64,000 bases of DNA from Allocoleopsis franciscana PCC 7113 (GCF_000317515.1 NC_019738.1:3684001-3748000); one strand, 5' to 3'. Counted from the first letter of the stretch, positions 26,233 to 41,086 are shown. Notes: generated from the sequence alone by a model not told the origin. Made by a program: numbers and translations.

Positions 26233-26818
26233 CGATAGGATTCCTCCAGAAAAGTTTAACCAGGTGTGTTTAAACTGGCATTCGCATTCTTGATCGCTAG
26301 TTCACTTGAGCTAATGTGCTGCACTTAATTTGTTTTCAGGGTGGCTTAAACCGCAACTCCTAAAATTTCTTAAGTATTTTTACGCTTCGTTGAAGCTATC
26401 AGCAATACATTAGTCAGGGATACAGCGACCTACCGCAAATATTCTGCGACAGATTGTTCACATTCTTCTCGGTATCTTAATATTTTGTAATATTCTTCCT
26501 CAGATTTCGGGAAGTCCGACAGGCACCAAGATCAGGAGGAACGGTAGCGCGTCCTCTGATTTTGAGACATCAACAGCGGGCTTGTGAGTGAGAACAGACG
26601 TAGAAAACTGAGCTGATCAACTCCCTTGTTCTCCCTTCCCTGGCTCTGTGTCCTCCTGTCTTCTTCCTGGCTTGTCTTGGTGTCCTTTGCTCTGAGGAAA
26701 GCTCCTCTGAACGGCTTTACACCGCTTCAGAGGAGAAGATAGTCAGCGGATTCATGCAAACGCAGCGCTGAACCCATGAGGTTTTGCTCACGCCGGAAGG
26801 CGAAAGTTTAGACCGAGG
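26233..26818. other. apcE-apcA intergenic region with hairpin
   Basis: A 586-bp gap. About 85 bp after the apcE stop is a stable hairpin (26702-26735). Nearer apcA, the minus strand carries AATATT-ACAA-AATATT (around 26470-26488) followed by TAAGAT, an AT-rich site that may be part of the apcA promoter. No reading frame of note. Confidence 0.5.
26702..26735 (-). terminator. Hairpin after apcE
   Basis: Perfect 10-bp arms CTCCTCTGAA (26702-26711) and TTCAGAGGAG (26726-26735) are extended inside by CGG/CCG with one bulged base. On the minus strand a pyrimidine-rich CTTTCCTC follows rather than a T-run. It probably partly terminates or stabilises the apcE message and so sets the apcE to apcA ratio. 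Confidence 0.55.
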
Positions 26819-30547
<3,729 letters not shown>

Positions 30548-31765
30548 ATGAATACCGAGCAAGACACTAGCACTGCTGTTCAGCGGCTTTACGATACTTA
30601 CCCTTTTCCTCCGGAACCGTTACTCGATGAGCCACCCCCTGGGTACAACTGGCGCTGGAATTGGTTAGCGGCTTACAGCTTTTGCACAGGTCAAAAACCC
30701 CCAAAACAGGACGTGCGGATTCTCGATGCGGGGTGTGGGACGGGTGTCGGGACAGAGTATTTGGTTCACCTCAATCCTCAAGCGTCTGTGGTGGGAATTG
30801 ATTTGAGTGCAGGTGCTTTGGAGGTGGCACGGGAACGTTGTCGTCGTTCAGGTGCGGATCGCGTTGAGTTTCATCACTTGAGTTTGTACGACGCGGATCA
30901 GCTTGAGGGTAAGTTCGATCTGATTAACTGTGTTGGAGTCTTGCATCATTTGCCTGATCCGATTCGAGGGATTCAATCTTTGGCGAAAAAGCTAGCACCT
31001 GGTGGCTTGATGCATATTTTCGTCTATGCGGAGTTGGGGCGGTGGGAAATCCAACTCATGCAAAAAGCGATCGCACTTGTTCAGGGTAATCAGCGAGGCG
31101 ACTACCAAGACGGTGTGAAGGTGGGTCGTCAATTGTTTGAATCTCTACCAGAAAATAATCGTTTAGTCAAGCGAGAAAAAGAACGTTGGTCGTTGGAAAA
31201 TCAGCGGGATGCCAACTTTGCGGATATGTACGTTCATCCCCAAGAAATTGACTACAACATTGAGACACTGTTTGAATTAATTGATGCGTCTGGTTTAGAG
31301 TTTATTGGCTTTTCTAATCCCCAATATTGGCAGTTGGAGCGGCTTGTGGGGAAGAATCCAGACTTAATGGAGCGGGCGAAGGGGTTGAGCAATCGCGAAC
31401 GTTATCGTTTAATTGAACTATTAGACCCAGAAGTTAGCCACTACGAATTTTTCCTAGGACGCCCTCCCATCCTTAAAGCAGATTGGTCATCGGATGAGGC
31501 TCTTTTGGCAGCAATTCCAGAGCGGAATCCTTGCCTGAGTGGATGGCCTAGTCAGAGTTTATTTAATCACGATTATCAGCTTATCCATCTGTCAGATGAA
31601 GAGTTTGAATTCCTGCAAGCTTGTGATGCGAATCCTACCGCCCCAACAGTCCCTAACCCAGATGAAGCAAAAACGGTGGGAGATATTTTGGCTGGTGTAA
31701 CGTTGGAGTTGAAGGGAGTGCGATCGCTCCTTAATCAACAGCTAATTATGTTGACTCCAGGGTGA
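30548..31765 (+). CDS. Class I SAM-dependent methyltransferase
   Basis: A 405-residue methyltransferase. The SAM-binding core reads VRILDAGCGTGVGTEYLVH (motif I), ASVVGIDLSAGALEVARERC (motif II) and FDLINCVGVLHHLPDPIRGIQSLAKKLAPGGLMHIFVYAELGR (motifs post-I to III). The N-terminal 60 residues include YDTYPFPPEPLLDEPPPGYNWRWNW, a Pro/Trp-rich segment seen in a cyanobacterial subgroup of these enzymes. The C-terminal 180 residues (DANFADMYVHPQEIDYNIETLFELIDASGLEFIGF) resemble substrate domains but give no substrate. Soluble, single gene, divergent from apcE. Confidence 0.85.
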   Translation: MNTEQDTSTAVQRLYDTYPFPPEPLLDEPPPGYNWRWNWLAAYSFCTGQKPPKQDVRILDAGCGTGVGTEYLVHLNPQASVVGIDLSAGALEVARERCRRSGADRVEFHHLSLYDADQLEGKFDLINCVGVLHHLPDPIRGIQSLAKKLAPGGLMHIFVYAELGRWEIQLMQKAIALVQGNQRGDYQDGVKVGRQLFESLPENNRLVKREKERWSLENQRDANFADMYVHPQEIDYNIETLFELIDASGLEFIGFSNPQYWQLERLVGKNPDLMERAKGLSNRERYRLIELLDPEVSHYEFFLGRPPILKADWSSDEALLAAIPERNPCLSGWPSQSLFNHDYQLIHLSDEEFEFLQACDANPTAPTVPNPDEAKTVGDILAGVTLELKGVRSLLNQQLIMLTPG

Positions 31766-31773
31766 ATGGGACA

Positions 31774-32517
31774 TTACTCAGGTAATTCTCCAAAGCGTTC
31801 TCGATAGCGAGCGAGCATGGCTTCCATTTCAGCAAGTTGTTGTTGAGCTAGTTCCCGTTGTTGACGTTCTTGTTCAGCTCGTTGGCGTTCTTGTTCGGCT
31901 TGTGTCTGTGCCAACAATCGTGCTTGAGTTTCCTGGTTGAGTGCGGCCACTAGTTCATCAGGAATTAGCAATTTTTCTCCAGTATCCTCTCGATAAAAGC
32001 CAATCAGTTTTCCTTCAACGGCTAACCGAAGTTTTAAGGGTTCGCTGCGACTATCTGTTATGGGTGTGTAGGTATCTTCCCGCAGGCGATATCCTTGCAA
32101 TTTTTCGGCTATCCACTCTCCCTTAGGATCAAATAGCCAGTATTCCTGAACACCTAGCTGCTCATACAAGGTTTTCTTAAAGGTCTTATCTTGGTCTTTT
32201 GTGCCTGGAGAAGTCATTTCAAAAATTACCACGGGTACTTGACCTTCTTCCCAAGTTTTGTAGTTGTCCCTGCCACCGGGAGCAACATCGAAAATCACCA
32301 TGACATCAGGGGCAGTTCGTACTTTGGGAAATCCCTGAGCATAGTAAAGGAATTGGTTGGCTAGAACGGTTGCTTGACGACCTACTAAGTATTGTTTTAG
32401 GACTTCTAAAGTGGTTAGGATGGCATAAAGATGATCGTAGGTTTCTGCCACGGGTTCACCATCGGCACTGGGGTAAACAATTGGGGTGGTTTGGGTTATG
32501 GGGGAAGTGGCTGTCAT
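31774..32517 (-). CDS. Uma2-family protein with C-terminal coiled coil
   Basis: A 247-residue Uma2 (DUF820) protein. The nuclease-like core includes RTAPDVMVIFDVAPGG, VPVVIFEMTSPGTKDQDKTFKKTLYEQLGVQEYWLFDP, which supply Asp, Glu and Lys of the PD-(D/E)xK fold. Residues about 195-245 are a Gln/Glu/Arg-rich coiled coil (QAEQERQRAEQERQQRELAQ) ending MLARYRERFGELPE, a frequent add-on in cyanobacterial Uma2 proteins. It converges with the methyltransferase gene, 8 bp apart. Function unknown beyond fold. Confidence 0.8.
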   Translation of the reverse strand: MTATSPITQTTPIVYPSADGEPVAETYDHLYAILTTLEVLKQYLVGRQATVLANQFLYYAQGFPKVRTAPDVMVIFDVAPGGRDNYKTWEEGQVPVVIFEMTSPGTKDQDKTFKKTLYEQLGVQEYWLFDPKGEWIAEKLQGYRLREDTYTPITDSRSEPLKLRLAVEGKLIGFYREDTGEKLLIPDELVAALNQETQARLLAQTQAEQERQRAEQERQQRELAQQQLAEMEAMLARYRERFGELPE

Positions 32518-32633
32518 GGTAACACAAAGTCGTCATCACGCTTTTATTCTAGAGTTGAATTCAGGTTGACTGCATAAGTGAAATGTGGCGAGAACTATAC
32601 TGCTGATGAGTCACTCATTGCACCTGATTAGCC

Positions 32634-35600
32634 ATGCGTCTCCCAAGAATTGGACTGACTGCTCTCATTACCATCCTGGCAACTATTGTGAATGTAGATT
32701 TGGGATTTCCAGGTTTAGGGCAATTCATCCAAAATCCCAGAGCTAAAATCCCTAGTTCCCAGGTGTTGGCTCAAACCCCAGATTCACGGAAAGCGGAAGC
32801 AGACCGACTGATTGAGCAGGGTATTGAGCAGTATAGAACCAGCCAATTTGAGGCGGCACTACAGTCTTGGCAACAGGCATTGATTATCTATCGAGAAATC
32901 AAAGACCGTTTAGGGGAGAGGAATGCTCTGAACAATCTAGGAATTGCTTACTATTCTCTAGGAGATTACACCAAAGCGATTGAGTACCAGCAGCAGAGTT
33001 TAGCCATCGCACGGGAAATCAAAGACCGCCGAGGGGAGGGGCAATCTCTGGGCAATCTGGGAAATGCTTACCATGCCCTAGGAGAATACGCCAAAGCCAT
33101 TGATTACCAGCAGCAGAGTTTAGCCATCGCACGGGAAATCAAAGACCGTTTGGGTGAGGGAGAATCTCTGGGCAGTCTGGGACTTGCTTACTCTTCCCTA
33201 GGAGAATACGCCAAAGCGATTGAGTACCATCAGCAGCATTTAGCCATTTCACGGGAAATCAAAGACCGTTTCGGGGAGGGAGCAGCTCTGGGCAATCTGG
33301 GAAATGCTTACCATTCCCTAAGAGATTATGCCAAAGCGATTGAGTACCAGCAGCAGAGTTTAGCCATCGCACGGGAAATCAAAGACCGCCGAGGGGAGGG
33401 GCAATCTCTAGGCAATCTGGGAAATGCTTACTATTCCCTAGGAGATTACGCCAAAGCGATTGATTACCAGCAGCAGCGTTTAGCTATCACACGGGAAATC
33501 AAAGACCGCCGAGGGGAGGGGCAATCTCTGAGCAATCTGGGAAATGCTTACTATTCCCTAGGAGATTACGCCAAGGGCATTGAGTACTACCAGCAGACTT
33601 TAGCCATCGTACGGGAAATTGGTGATAAGAACTGGGAGGGTTTGGTTCTGAACATTCTGGCATTTGCTCTCCAAAAATTACGGGAACGATCGGATAACGT
33701 AGAAGCAGACATACCGATACAACAAAGTGCAGAAGTAGACATACCGATACAACAAGGTGCGGAAGCAGACCGACTGTTTCAGCAAGGAATTCAGCAGTAT
33801 CAGACCAGTCAATTTGAGGCGGCATTGCAGTCTTGGCAACAGGCATTGATTATCTATCGAGAAATCAAAGACCGCCCAGGTGAGGGGAATGCTTTGGGCA
33901 ATCTGGGAGAGGCTTACCGTAACCTAGGAGATTACGCCAAAGCGATTGAGTACCAGCAGCAGCGTTTAGCTATTGCACGAGAAATCAAAGACCGCCAAGG
34001 TGAGGGGTATGCTCTGGGCAATCTGGGAAATGCTTACAATTCTCTGGGAGATTACGCCAAAGCAATTGATTACTACCAGCAGAGTTTAGCCATTTCACGG
34101 GAAATCAAAGACCGTTTGGGTGAGGGACAATCTCTGGGCAATCTGGGAGCTGCTTACCGTTCTCTGGGAGATTACGCCAAAGCGATTGAGTACCATCAGC
34201 AGCATTTAGCCATTTCACGGGAAATCAAAGACCGTTTAGGGCAGGGGCAATCTCTGAGCAATCTGGGAAATGCTTACTATTCTCTGGGAGATTACGCCAA
34301 AGCGATTGAGTACCAGCAGCAGCGTTTAGCCATCGCACGAGAAATCAAAGACCGTTTGGGCGAGGGGCATTCTCTGGGCAGTCTAGGACTTGCTTACCAA
34401 GATTTGGGAGATTACGTCCAAGCGATTGAGTACCATCAGCAGAGTTTAGCCATTGCACGAGAAATCAAAGACCGTTTGGGTGAGGGTACATCTTTGGGGC
34501 ATCTGGGAGCTGCTTACTATTCCCTAGGAGATTACCCCAAAGCCATTGATTACCAGCAGCAGCGTTTAGCTATTGCACGAGAAATCAAAGACTGCCAAGG
34601 GGAGGGAGCATCTCTGGGCGGTCTGGGAAATGCTTATTATTCTCTAGGAGATTACGCTATAGCCATTGATTACCAGCAGCAGCGTTTAGCTATTGCACGA
34701 GAAATCAAAGACCGCAAAGGGGAGGGAGCATCTCTGAGCGGTCTGGGAAATGCTTACTATTCTCTAGGAGATTACGCTAAAGCGATTGAGTACTACCAGC
34801 AGGATTTAGCCATTGCACGGGAAATCAAAAACCGCCAAGGTGAGGGGCAGTCTCTGAACAATCTAGGACTTGCTCTATTCAAATCTAGTAATCTCCCAGA
34901 AGCTGAAAAAACTCTCCGTGCTGGAATCGAGACATGGGAATCTCAGCGGGAACGATTGGGTAACAATGATGCCTACAAAGTGTCAATTTTTGAAGAGCAA
35001 GCTCGCACCTACCGCACTTTACAACAAGTTCTCATCGCCCAGAATAACCCTAATGCTGCTCTAGAAGTTGCGGAACGGGGACGTGCCAGGGCGTTTGTGG
35101 AGCTATTGCGTCAGCGCAACGCTACAACATCAGACTCTGCCAATTCTCCCCTCGCTCCACCCACTCTTGAGCAACTGCAACAAATCGCTAAGCAACAGAA
35201 TGCCACTCTGGTTGAGTATTCGATTATTTATAATGACTTCAAGATTAAGGGTAAAGAAGAATGGAAAGAATCAGAACTCTATATTTGGGTCATCAAGCCT
35301 ACAGGTGAAATTACCTTTCGCAAAACTGACCTTAAACCACTGTGGCAGCAACAAAATACCTCTCTAGCAGAACTCGTTACGATGAGTCGTGAATCTATCG
35401 GAGTCAGGAGTCGAGGATTGGGAGCCGTTGCCAAAGTGGATGACGCCACTCAAACAAATCGATTACAGCAACTCTATCAAATCCTAATTCAACCGATCGC
35501 AGATTTACTCCCCACGAATCCAGAAGCGCGTGTCATCTTTATCCCGCAAAGCTCGTTATTTCTGGTTCCGTTCCCAGCACTCAAAGATGAGCAGGGCAAA

Positions 35601-36359
35601 TACCTGATTGAGAAACACACTATCCTCACCTCTCCCTCGATTCAAGTCCTAGAACTAACCCGCAAACAACGGGAAAACTTACCCCCCCTTACCAAGGGGG
35701 GGACAGGGGGGGTTAACCTGGTTGTCGGGAATCCTACCATGCCTAGCGTCCCGCCCTATCCTGGGGAAAAACCGCAACAACTGGCACCTCTCCCAGGTGC
35801 GGAAGAGGAAGCAAAAGCCATTGCTCCCCTCCTCAACACCCAACCCCTCATCGGCAACCAAGCTACCGAATCAGCCGTTAAACAACTTTTACCCAAAGCG
35901 CGAATCATTCATCTAGCCACTCACGGCTTACTTGATGATATTCGAGGAATTGGCAGTGCTATTGCTCTTACTCCCGACTCCTCATCATCTCCCCTTGCCA
36001 AGGGGGGACAGGAGGGGGGTAACGGTTTACTCACGGCTGAAGAAATCCTAGACCTAAAATTAAATGCCGAATTAGTCGTTTTAAGTGCCTGCGATACCGG
36101 ACGAGGACGCATTACAGGTGATGGTGTAGTTGGACTTTCTCGTTCTTTAATTTCTGCCGGAGTTTCTAGTGTAATTGTTTCCTTATGGTCTGTACCCGAT
36201 GCACCAACAGCATCATTAATGACCGAATTTTATAATAATATCCAACAGCGCCAACTCGATAAAGCACAAGCCTTACGACAGGCGATGTTGACCACGATGA
36301 AACAACATCCTAATCCTAAAAATTGGGCAGCCTTTACTCTAATTGGAGAAGCAAAGTAA
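32634..36359 (+). CDS. TPR-repeat CHAT-domain protein (caspase-like peptidase)
   Basis: A 1241-residue protein. An N-terminal hydrophobic segment (GLTALITILATIVNVDLGFPG) may be a signal or anchor. Two TPR_12-type arrays of 40-residue units follow: six units (about 90-345) and eight units (about 420-745), each opened by the same cap (SQFEAALQSWQQALIIYREIKDR). The C-terminal CHAT peptidase domain (about 950-1240) has His in ARIIHLATHG and Cys in LVVLSACDTGRG, the catalytic pair of caspase-like clan CD peptidases. Short G/S/P-rich stretches (PPLTKGGTGG and SPLAKGGQEGG) come from interspersed repeats. Target unknown. TPR-CHAT proteins occur in signalling and conflict systems; no CRISPR or NLR gene adjoins it here. 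Confidence 0.88.
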   Translation: MRLPRIGLTALITILATIVNVDLGFPGLGQFIQNPRAKIPSSQVLAQTPDSRKAEADRLIEQGIEQYRTSQFEAALQSWQQALIIYREIKDRLGERNALNNLGIAYYSLGDYTKAIEYQQQSLAIAREIKDRRGEGQSLGNLGNAYHALGEYAKAIDYQQQSLAIAREIKDRLGEGESLGSLGLAYSSLGEYAKAIEYHQQHLAISREIKDRFGEGAALGNLGNAYHSLRDYAKAIEYQQQSLAIAREIKDRRGEGQSLGNLGNAYYSLGDYAKAIDYQQQRLAITREIKDRRGEGQSLSNLGNAYYSLGDYAKGIEYYQQTLAIVREIGDKNWEGLVLNILAFALQKLRERSDNVEADIPIQQSAEVDIPIQQGAEADRLFQQGIQQYQTSQFEAALQSWQQALIIYREIKDRPGEGNALGNLGEAYRNLGDYAKAIEYQQQRLAIAREIKDRQGEGYALGNLGNAYNSLGDYAKAIDYYQQSLAISREIKDRLGEGQSLGNLGAAYRSLGDYAKAIEYHQQHLAISREIKDRLGQGQSLSNLGNAYYSLGDYAKAIEYQQQRLAIAREIKDRLGEGHSLGSLGLAYQDLGDYVQAIEYHQQSLAIAREIKDRLGEGTSLGHLGAAYYSLGDYPKAIDYQQQRLAIAREIKDCQGEGASLGGLGNAYYSLGDYAIAIDYQQQRLAIAREIKDRKGEGASLSGLGNAYYSLGDYAKAIEYYQQDLAIAREIKNRQGEGQSLNNLGLALFKSSNLPEAEKTLRAGIETWESQRERLGNNDAYKVSIFEEQARTYRTLQQVLIAQNNPNAALEVAERGRARAFVELLRQRNATTSDSANSPLAPPTLEQLQQIAKQQNATLVEYSIIYNDFKIKGKEEWKESELYIWVIKPTGEITFRKTDLKPLWQQQNTSLAELVTMSRESIGVRSRGLGAVAKVDDATQTNRLQQLYQILIQPIADLLPTNPEARVIFIPQSSLFLVPFPALKDEQGKYLIEKHTILTSPSIQVLELTRKQRENLPPLTKGGTGGVNLVVGNPTMPSVPPYPGEKPQQLAPLPGAEEEAKAIAPLLNTQPLIGNQATESAVKQLLPKARIIHLATHGLLDDIRGIGSAIALTPDSSSSPLAKGGQEGGNGLLTAEEILDLKLNAELVVLSACDTGRGRITGDGVVGLSRSLISAGVSSVIVSLWSVPDAPTASLMTEFYNNIQQRQLDKAQALRQAMLTTMKQHPNPKNWAAFTLIGEAK
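32910..34870 (+). repeat. 120-bp tandem repeats encoding TPR units
   Basis: About fourteen 120-bp units, nearly identical in several stretches (CGGGAAATCAAAGACCG recurs in almost every unit), encode the TPR arrays. The two blocks (about 32910-33640 and 33860-34870) are separated by a short duplicated leader. The close DNA identity indicates recent duplication or gene conversion. Confidence 0.85.
35682..36020. repeat. Two interspersed C-run/G-run repeats in the CHAT coding region
   Basis: Unit one: C6TT-ACC-AAG6 (35682-35702) followed by GGACAGGGGGGGTT. Unit two: CCCCTTGCCAAGGGG (35991-36005) followed by GGACAGGAGGGGGG. The two share the same GGACAGG(A)GGGGGG tail, so they are copies of one element. 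Both stay in frame and encode linker-like residues, one before the catalytic His and one between His and Cys. Confidence 0.75.
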
Positions 36360-36483
36360 AGGTTAAATAGAATCGCAATTCAGGGTGTATCTAAATTAGG
36401 AAGTACAATTTCTTGTAGAGCAGATATCACCAAAAATTAGAGGGGCAGGGCAGACAGAATACCCATGCCAATAATATGAATTT

Positions 36484-37050
36484 TTATTTCACTAACTGAA
36501 ATGAAGTCATAAATTTTTCAACATCAGCCGACAACGCACTTTCTCTATCTTTGGGAATTTCTGTCGTTAATTGGTATAAGCGTTGTTTGACTAAATAAGT
36601 TCGATAGTTAACTATTTTGCCGCCAGGAGCTTCAAACTTAAATTCTTTGCCAGAATATTCTTCTAAGCGAATATCTTGCTGATTAATGAGTTTGAGTTTG
36701 CGATCGCTTGTAAAACGAGAAGATAGGCTATCTAAAATAAACTCAGGAGGAAGCTGAGCGATATCCTCCGGGAAATTTGTATAAGAAACACTATATTTTA
36801 CCTTACCTTCTTCTAATGAAGCGGTGAACAGATTAGCATCCAGAGATACCTTATTTCCATCAGTCGTTTGTCGGTTCTGAGTGGGTGCAACGGGCATTAA
36901 AACCGTAAAGCCTCCTTCAGAGGAAGAGATTTGTTCCCATTGTTGCTGTTGAACGAGAACTGGCTGTTCGGCTCGAACAGATTGAATCGCTGGATATCCA
37001 CTCATCAGCAGACTCGATAAAGCTGACAGTAATAAAAATTGAGTTCTCAT
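36484..37050 (-). CDS. Exported hypothetical protein
   Basis: A 188-residue protein with a signal peptide (LLLSALSSLLMSGYPAIQSVRA) and probable cleavage after VRA. The mature part begins with EQPVLVQQQQWEQISSSEGGFTVLMPVAPTQ and has the pattern of a small beta-rich domain seen in cyanobacterial exported proteins (FTVxMPxxPxxxxxxT, then YSVSYTNFP and GKIVNYRTYLVKQRLYQLTTEIP). No catalytic motif is visible. Convergent with the TPR-CHAT gene. Probably periplasmic or lumenal. Confidence 0.65.
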   Translation of the reverse strand: MRTQFLLLSALSSLLMSGYPAIQSVRAEQPVLVQQQQWEQISSSEGGFTVLMPVAPTQNRQTTDGNKVSLDANLFTASLEEGKVKYSVSYTNFPEDIAQLPPEFILDSLSSRFTSDRKLKLINQQDIRLEEYSGKEFKFEAPGGKIVNYRTYLVKQRLYQLTTEIPKDRESALSADVEKFMTSFQLVK

Positions 37051-37116
37051 ACTTTATATTCCTCAGCAACTTTGCCCCAAATCTTCGTCATTATACAGTA
37101 GTCGCTTGAGACAGAA

Positions 37117-37148
37117 ATAAAAAAGCGTCTGAACTCAGCCAGACGCTT
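37117..37148 (-). terminator. Intrinsic terminator of the atp operon
   Basis: A 9-bp perfect stem, AAGCGTCTG (37123-37131) with CAGACGCTT (37140-37148) and an 8-nt loop, is followed on the minus strand by TTTTTTATTT, about 37 bp after the gamma-subunit stop. It closes the atp transcript. Confidence 0.88.
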
Positions 37149-37184
37149 GCCATGTTTGACGTTTAAAGAATATGAAACCTGATT

Positions 37185-38135
37185 TTAGCCACTCAGTGCT
37201 TCGGCACCGCCCACAACTTCCAAAATTTCCTGGGTAATCGACGCTTGCCGTGCCTTGTTGTAAGACAGGGTTAAGCTGCTAATCAGTTCACTGGCATTAT
37301 CACTGGCGTTGTTCATCGCCGTCATCCGGGCTGCCAATTCGCTAGCGGCTGACTCTTGCAGCGCCCGCAGTAACTGGTTGTTCAAATACAAGGGCAACAA
37401 GGCATCCAGAATTTGCACTGGGTCTTGTTCAAAGATCATGTCACGGGGGAAGGGAGTGACTTGAGGTGCGACTTTCTCCCGTGTGACCTCAAAGTTGCCA
37501 CCACGACTTGTCAGCCTGAAGATTTCATCATCTTGTGCTTCTAGTCCTTGTGCCGTCAAGGGCAGCAGGGTTTGAACCACTGGACGAGAACTAATCAAGG
37601 AGACAAACTTGGTATAAACCAATTCAACCCGGTCTACGGATTCTGAGAGGAACAGGGAAAGCAGTTCGTCCGCAATCATTGAGGCTTCAGCGGCGGTAGG
37701 AACCTGCTCCAAGCCGGTATATTTAGCATTAATAGGCTGGTCGCGGCGCTGGAAATACTGAGAGGCTTTGCGTCCCACGAGGACGTACTTGTAATTCAGA
37801 TTTTCCTGCTGTAATTCCTTCGCACGGTTTTCAGCACGACGGATGACGTTGCTGTTGTAAGCGCCACAAAGACCGCGATCGCCTGAAATCACCAACAATC
37901 CAACCGTCTTGACTTCCCGTTGTTTGAGCAGGGGTAAGTCCACGTCTTCAAACCGCAGACGGTTCTGTAAGCCGTAGAGAACTTGTGCCAAGCGGTCGGC
38001 AAAGGGACGGGTGGCGGTCACCTGTTCTTGGGCGCGACGGACTTTGGCAGCGGCAACGAGGCGCATCGCCTCGGTAATTTTTTTCGTATTTTTGACCGAC
38101 AGAATGCGATCGCGAATAAATTTTAGATTGGCCAT
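37185..38135 (-). CDS. atpC: ATP synthase gamma subunit
   Basis: A 316-residue F1 gamma subunit (atpC in cyanobacterial naming, atpG elsewhere). N-terminal helix [36 protein letters not shown] and C-terminal helix [38 protein letters not shown] form the rotor coiled coil. The cyanobacterial insertion of about 30-40 residues (around 195-235, [22 protein letters not shown]) is present, and it lacks the two-cysteine redox motif of chloroplast gamma, as expected. Last gene of the operon, with a 185-bp repeat-rich gap after atpA. Confidence 0.96.
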   Translation of the reverse strand: MANLKFIRDRILSVKNTKKITEAMRLVAAAKVRRAQEQVTATRPFADRLAQVLYGLQNRLRFEDVDLPLLKQREVKTVGLLVISGDRGLCGAYNSNVIRRAENRAKELQQENLNYKYVLVGRKASQYFQRRDQPINAKYTGLEQVPTAAEASMIADELLSLFLSESVDRVELVYTKFVSLISSRPVVQTLLPLTAQGLEAQDDEIFRLTSRGGNFEVTREKVAPQVTPFPRDMIFEQDPVQILDALLPLYLNNQLLRALQESAASELAARMTAMNNASDNASELISSLTLSYNKARQASITQEILEVVGGAEALSG

Positions 38136-38320
38136 ATCGGGGTTGAGGTGAACAGGTTGAAGGTTGAAAGTTGAGTTGAAGGTTGAACATTGAATTGAAG
38201 GTTGATTGGCAGGTTGAAAGTTGAAAGTTGAAGGGTCTAACTTTCAACCTGGTTTTGTCACCTTCAACCTTCAACCTGGTTTTGTCACCTTCAATCGGCT
38301 AGTGTTCAACCTGCAACCGA
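38136..38320. repeat. Heptamer (GGTTGAA) repeats and large hairpin between atpA and atpC
   Basis: The gap is built from GTTGAAG/GTTGAAA heptamers on the left and TTCAACC heptamers on the right. They meet in a 13-bp perfect stem, CAGGTTGAAAGTT (38210-38222) with AACTTTCAACCTG (38239-38251). To the right a segment with CAACCTGGTTTTGTCACC occurs twice in tandem. These are short tandem repeats of the STRR kind known from cyanobacteria. Confidence 0.85.
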
Positions 38321-39973
<1,653 letters not shown>

Positions 39974-40525
39974 TTAGCTGCTTAAGCGCAGACCAATTCG
40001 GCGGATTTGCCCCCGTAGACTGGCATCGATTAACTGAGAACCGACTTTAATAATCACACCACCAATTAAATCGGGGTCAATTTTTGTATCCAGTTCCACT
40101 TGATGGGCACTTGTCATCGACCGGACTTTTTCACGAACAGACTGCTTTTGCTCTTCTGTCAGTTCTACGGCTGAAGTGACTTCAGCTAGAACGGTTTGAT
40201 TCAACTTCCGCAAGAGTGCTTGATACTGCTGGCAAATTCCTTGCAAAAACAGGACGCGCCGCCGATCAACTAAGAAGTTCAAGAAATTATTGGTGTACTG
40301 ATGAAATTGCTCACCACCAATCTGTTTCAGTACAGCTTTTTTGTCTTCGGCTTTCACAATTGGATTGCCTAAAAACTGCTGTAACTCTTGAGATTCTTTC
40401 AAGAGATTGAGTAAGCCAGCAATATCTTCTCCGATTCGCTCTGTGAGGTTATTGGCCTGAGCGATCGACATTAATGCTTCTGCGTAAGGCTGATATACCT
40501 CGGCACTTAACGAGCCACCTTTCAC
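39974..40525 (-). CDS. atpH: ATP synthase delta subunit
   Basis: A 183-residue F1 delta subunit (atpD in older cyanobacterial naming, OSCP equivalent). The helical N-terminal domain (VYQPYAEALMSIAQANNLTERIGEDIAGLL) and the C-terminal strand segment DPDLIGGVIIKVGSQLIDASLRGQIRRIGLRL are typical. It joins the peripheral stalk to the top of F1. Its start lies 3 bp after the atpF stop, so the two are translationally linked. Confidence 0.95.
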   Translation of the reverse strand: MKGGSLSAEVYQPYAEALMSIAQANNLTERIGEDIAGLLNLLKESQELQQFLGNPIVKAEDKKAVLKQIGGEQFHQYTNNFLNFLVDRRRVLFLQGICQQYQALLRKLNQTVLAEVTSAVELTEEQKQSVREKVRSMTSAHQVELDTKIDPDLIGGVIIKVGSQLIDASLRGQIRRIGLRLSS

Positions 40526-40528
40526 GAT

Positions 40529-41086
40529 CTACCTCCCAATTGTAGCGATGCTGCGGTCAATTAACGTTTGTTGAGCGTGTTCATCTAAGCGCTCTTTAAG
40601 CTGTACTTCGACGCGCTGCATTGCCATTGCCGCAACTCGCACCCGAAGCTCTGCGATCGCTTTTTCTCTTTCGGTGTTCAAATCCTGAACGGCTGTTTCT
40701 CTCAGGCGTTCGACATCTTGACGCGACGCTTCTAAAATGGCGGCTTTTGCAGCCTGTGCATTTTCTTCGGCTGCTGCTCGAATTCGTTCTGCTTCTGCCT
40801 GAGCTTGTGCCAACTTCTGTTGAGCATCGGCTAAGGCTGTGGCTGCATCTTTCTGCCGTTTTTGAGCCTCTTGAATCGCTTCTTCAATTTTTGAGCGCCT
40901 CTCAGAGAGGGTCTTGCCTAAAAATTTACGCCCAAAGAAAAATAGCACCCCTATGATAATCACGAGGTTAATCAGGTTGGTTTCTAAAATGTTTGTGTTT
41001 AAACCAAAACCACCTTCTGAACCACCTTCCGCTGCGAGTTCTGCCGCTGCGGTAGCCAGGAATGAGAAAGTACTCATAATAGCCAT
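40529..41086 (-). CDS. atpF: ATP synthase subunit b
   Basis: F0 subunit b of the peripheral stalk. It has a short lumenal leader rich in Ala and Glu ([21 protein letters not shown]), one membrane helix ([20 protein letters not shown]) and a long Ala/Gln/Glu-rich coiled coil. I take ATG 41086 ([12 protein letters not shown]); the frame remains open up to a TTG at 41140, but family members start near the leader. It pairs with b-prime (41484-41984), as is usual in photosynthetic bacteria. A gap of about 400 bp separates it from the b-prime gene, unusually long for this operon. Confidence 0.93.
   Translation of the reverse strand: MAIMSTFSFLATAAAELAAEGGSEGGFGLNTNILETNLINLVIIIGVLFFFGRKFLGKTLSERRSKIEEAIQEAQKRQKDAATALADAQQKLAQAQAEAERIRAAAEENAQAAKAAILEASRQDVERLRETAVQDLNTEREKAIAELRVRVAAMAMQRVEVQLKERLDEHAQQTLIDRSIATIGR

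Noticed and set aside
32910-34870. Regular 120-bp repeats that could be taken for a CRISPR-like array
   Set aside because: They are fully coding TPR units in one long frame, without spacers.
32634-36359. Craspase-like (Csx29) CRISPR-linked peptidase
   Set aside because: No CRISPR array or type III-E effector in the window; TPR-CHAT proteins are common in cyanobacteria in other settings.
37948-38274. 108-codon minus-strand frame over the atpC start and repeats
   Set aside because: Product of heptamer repeats overlapping atpC in another frame.
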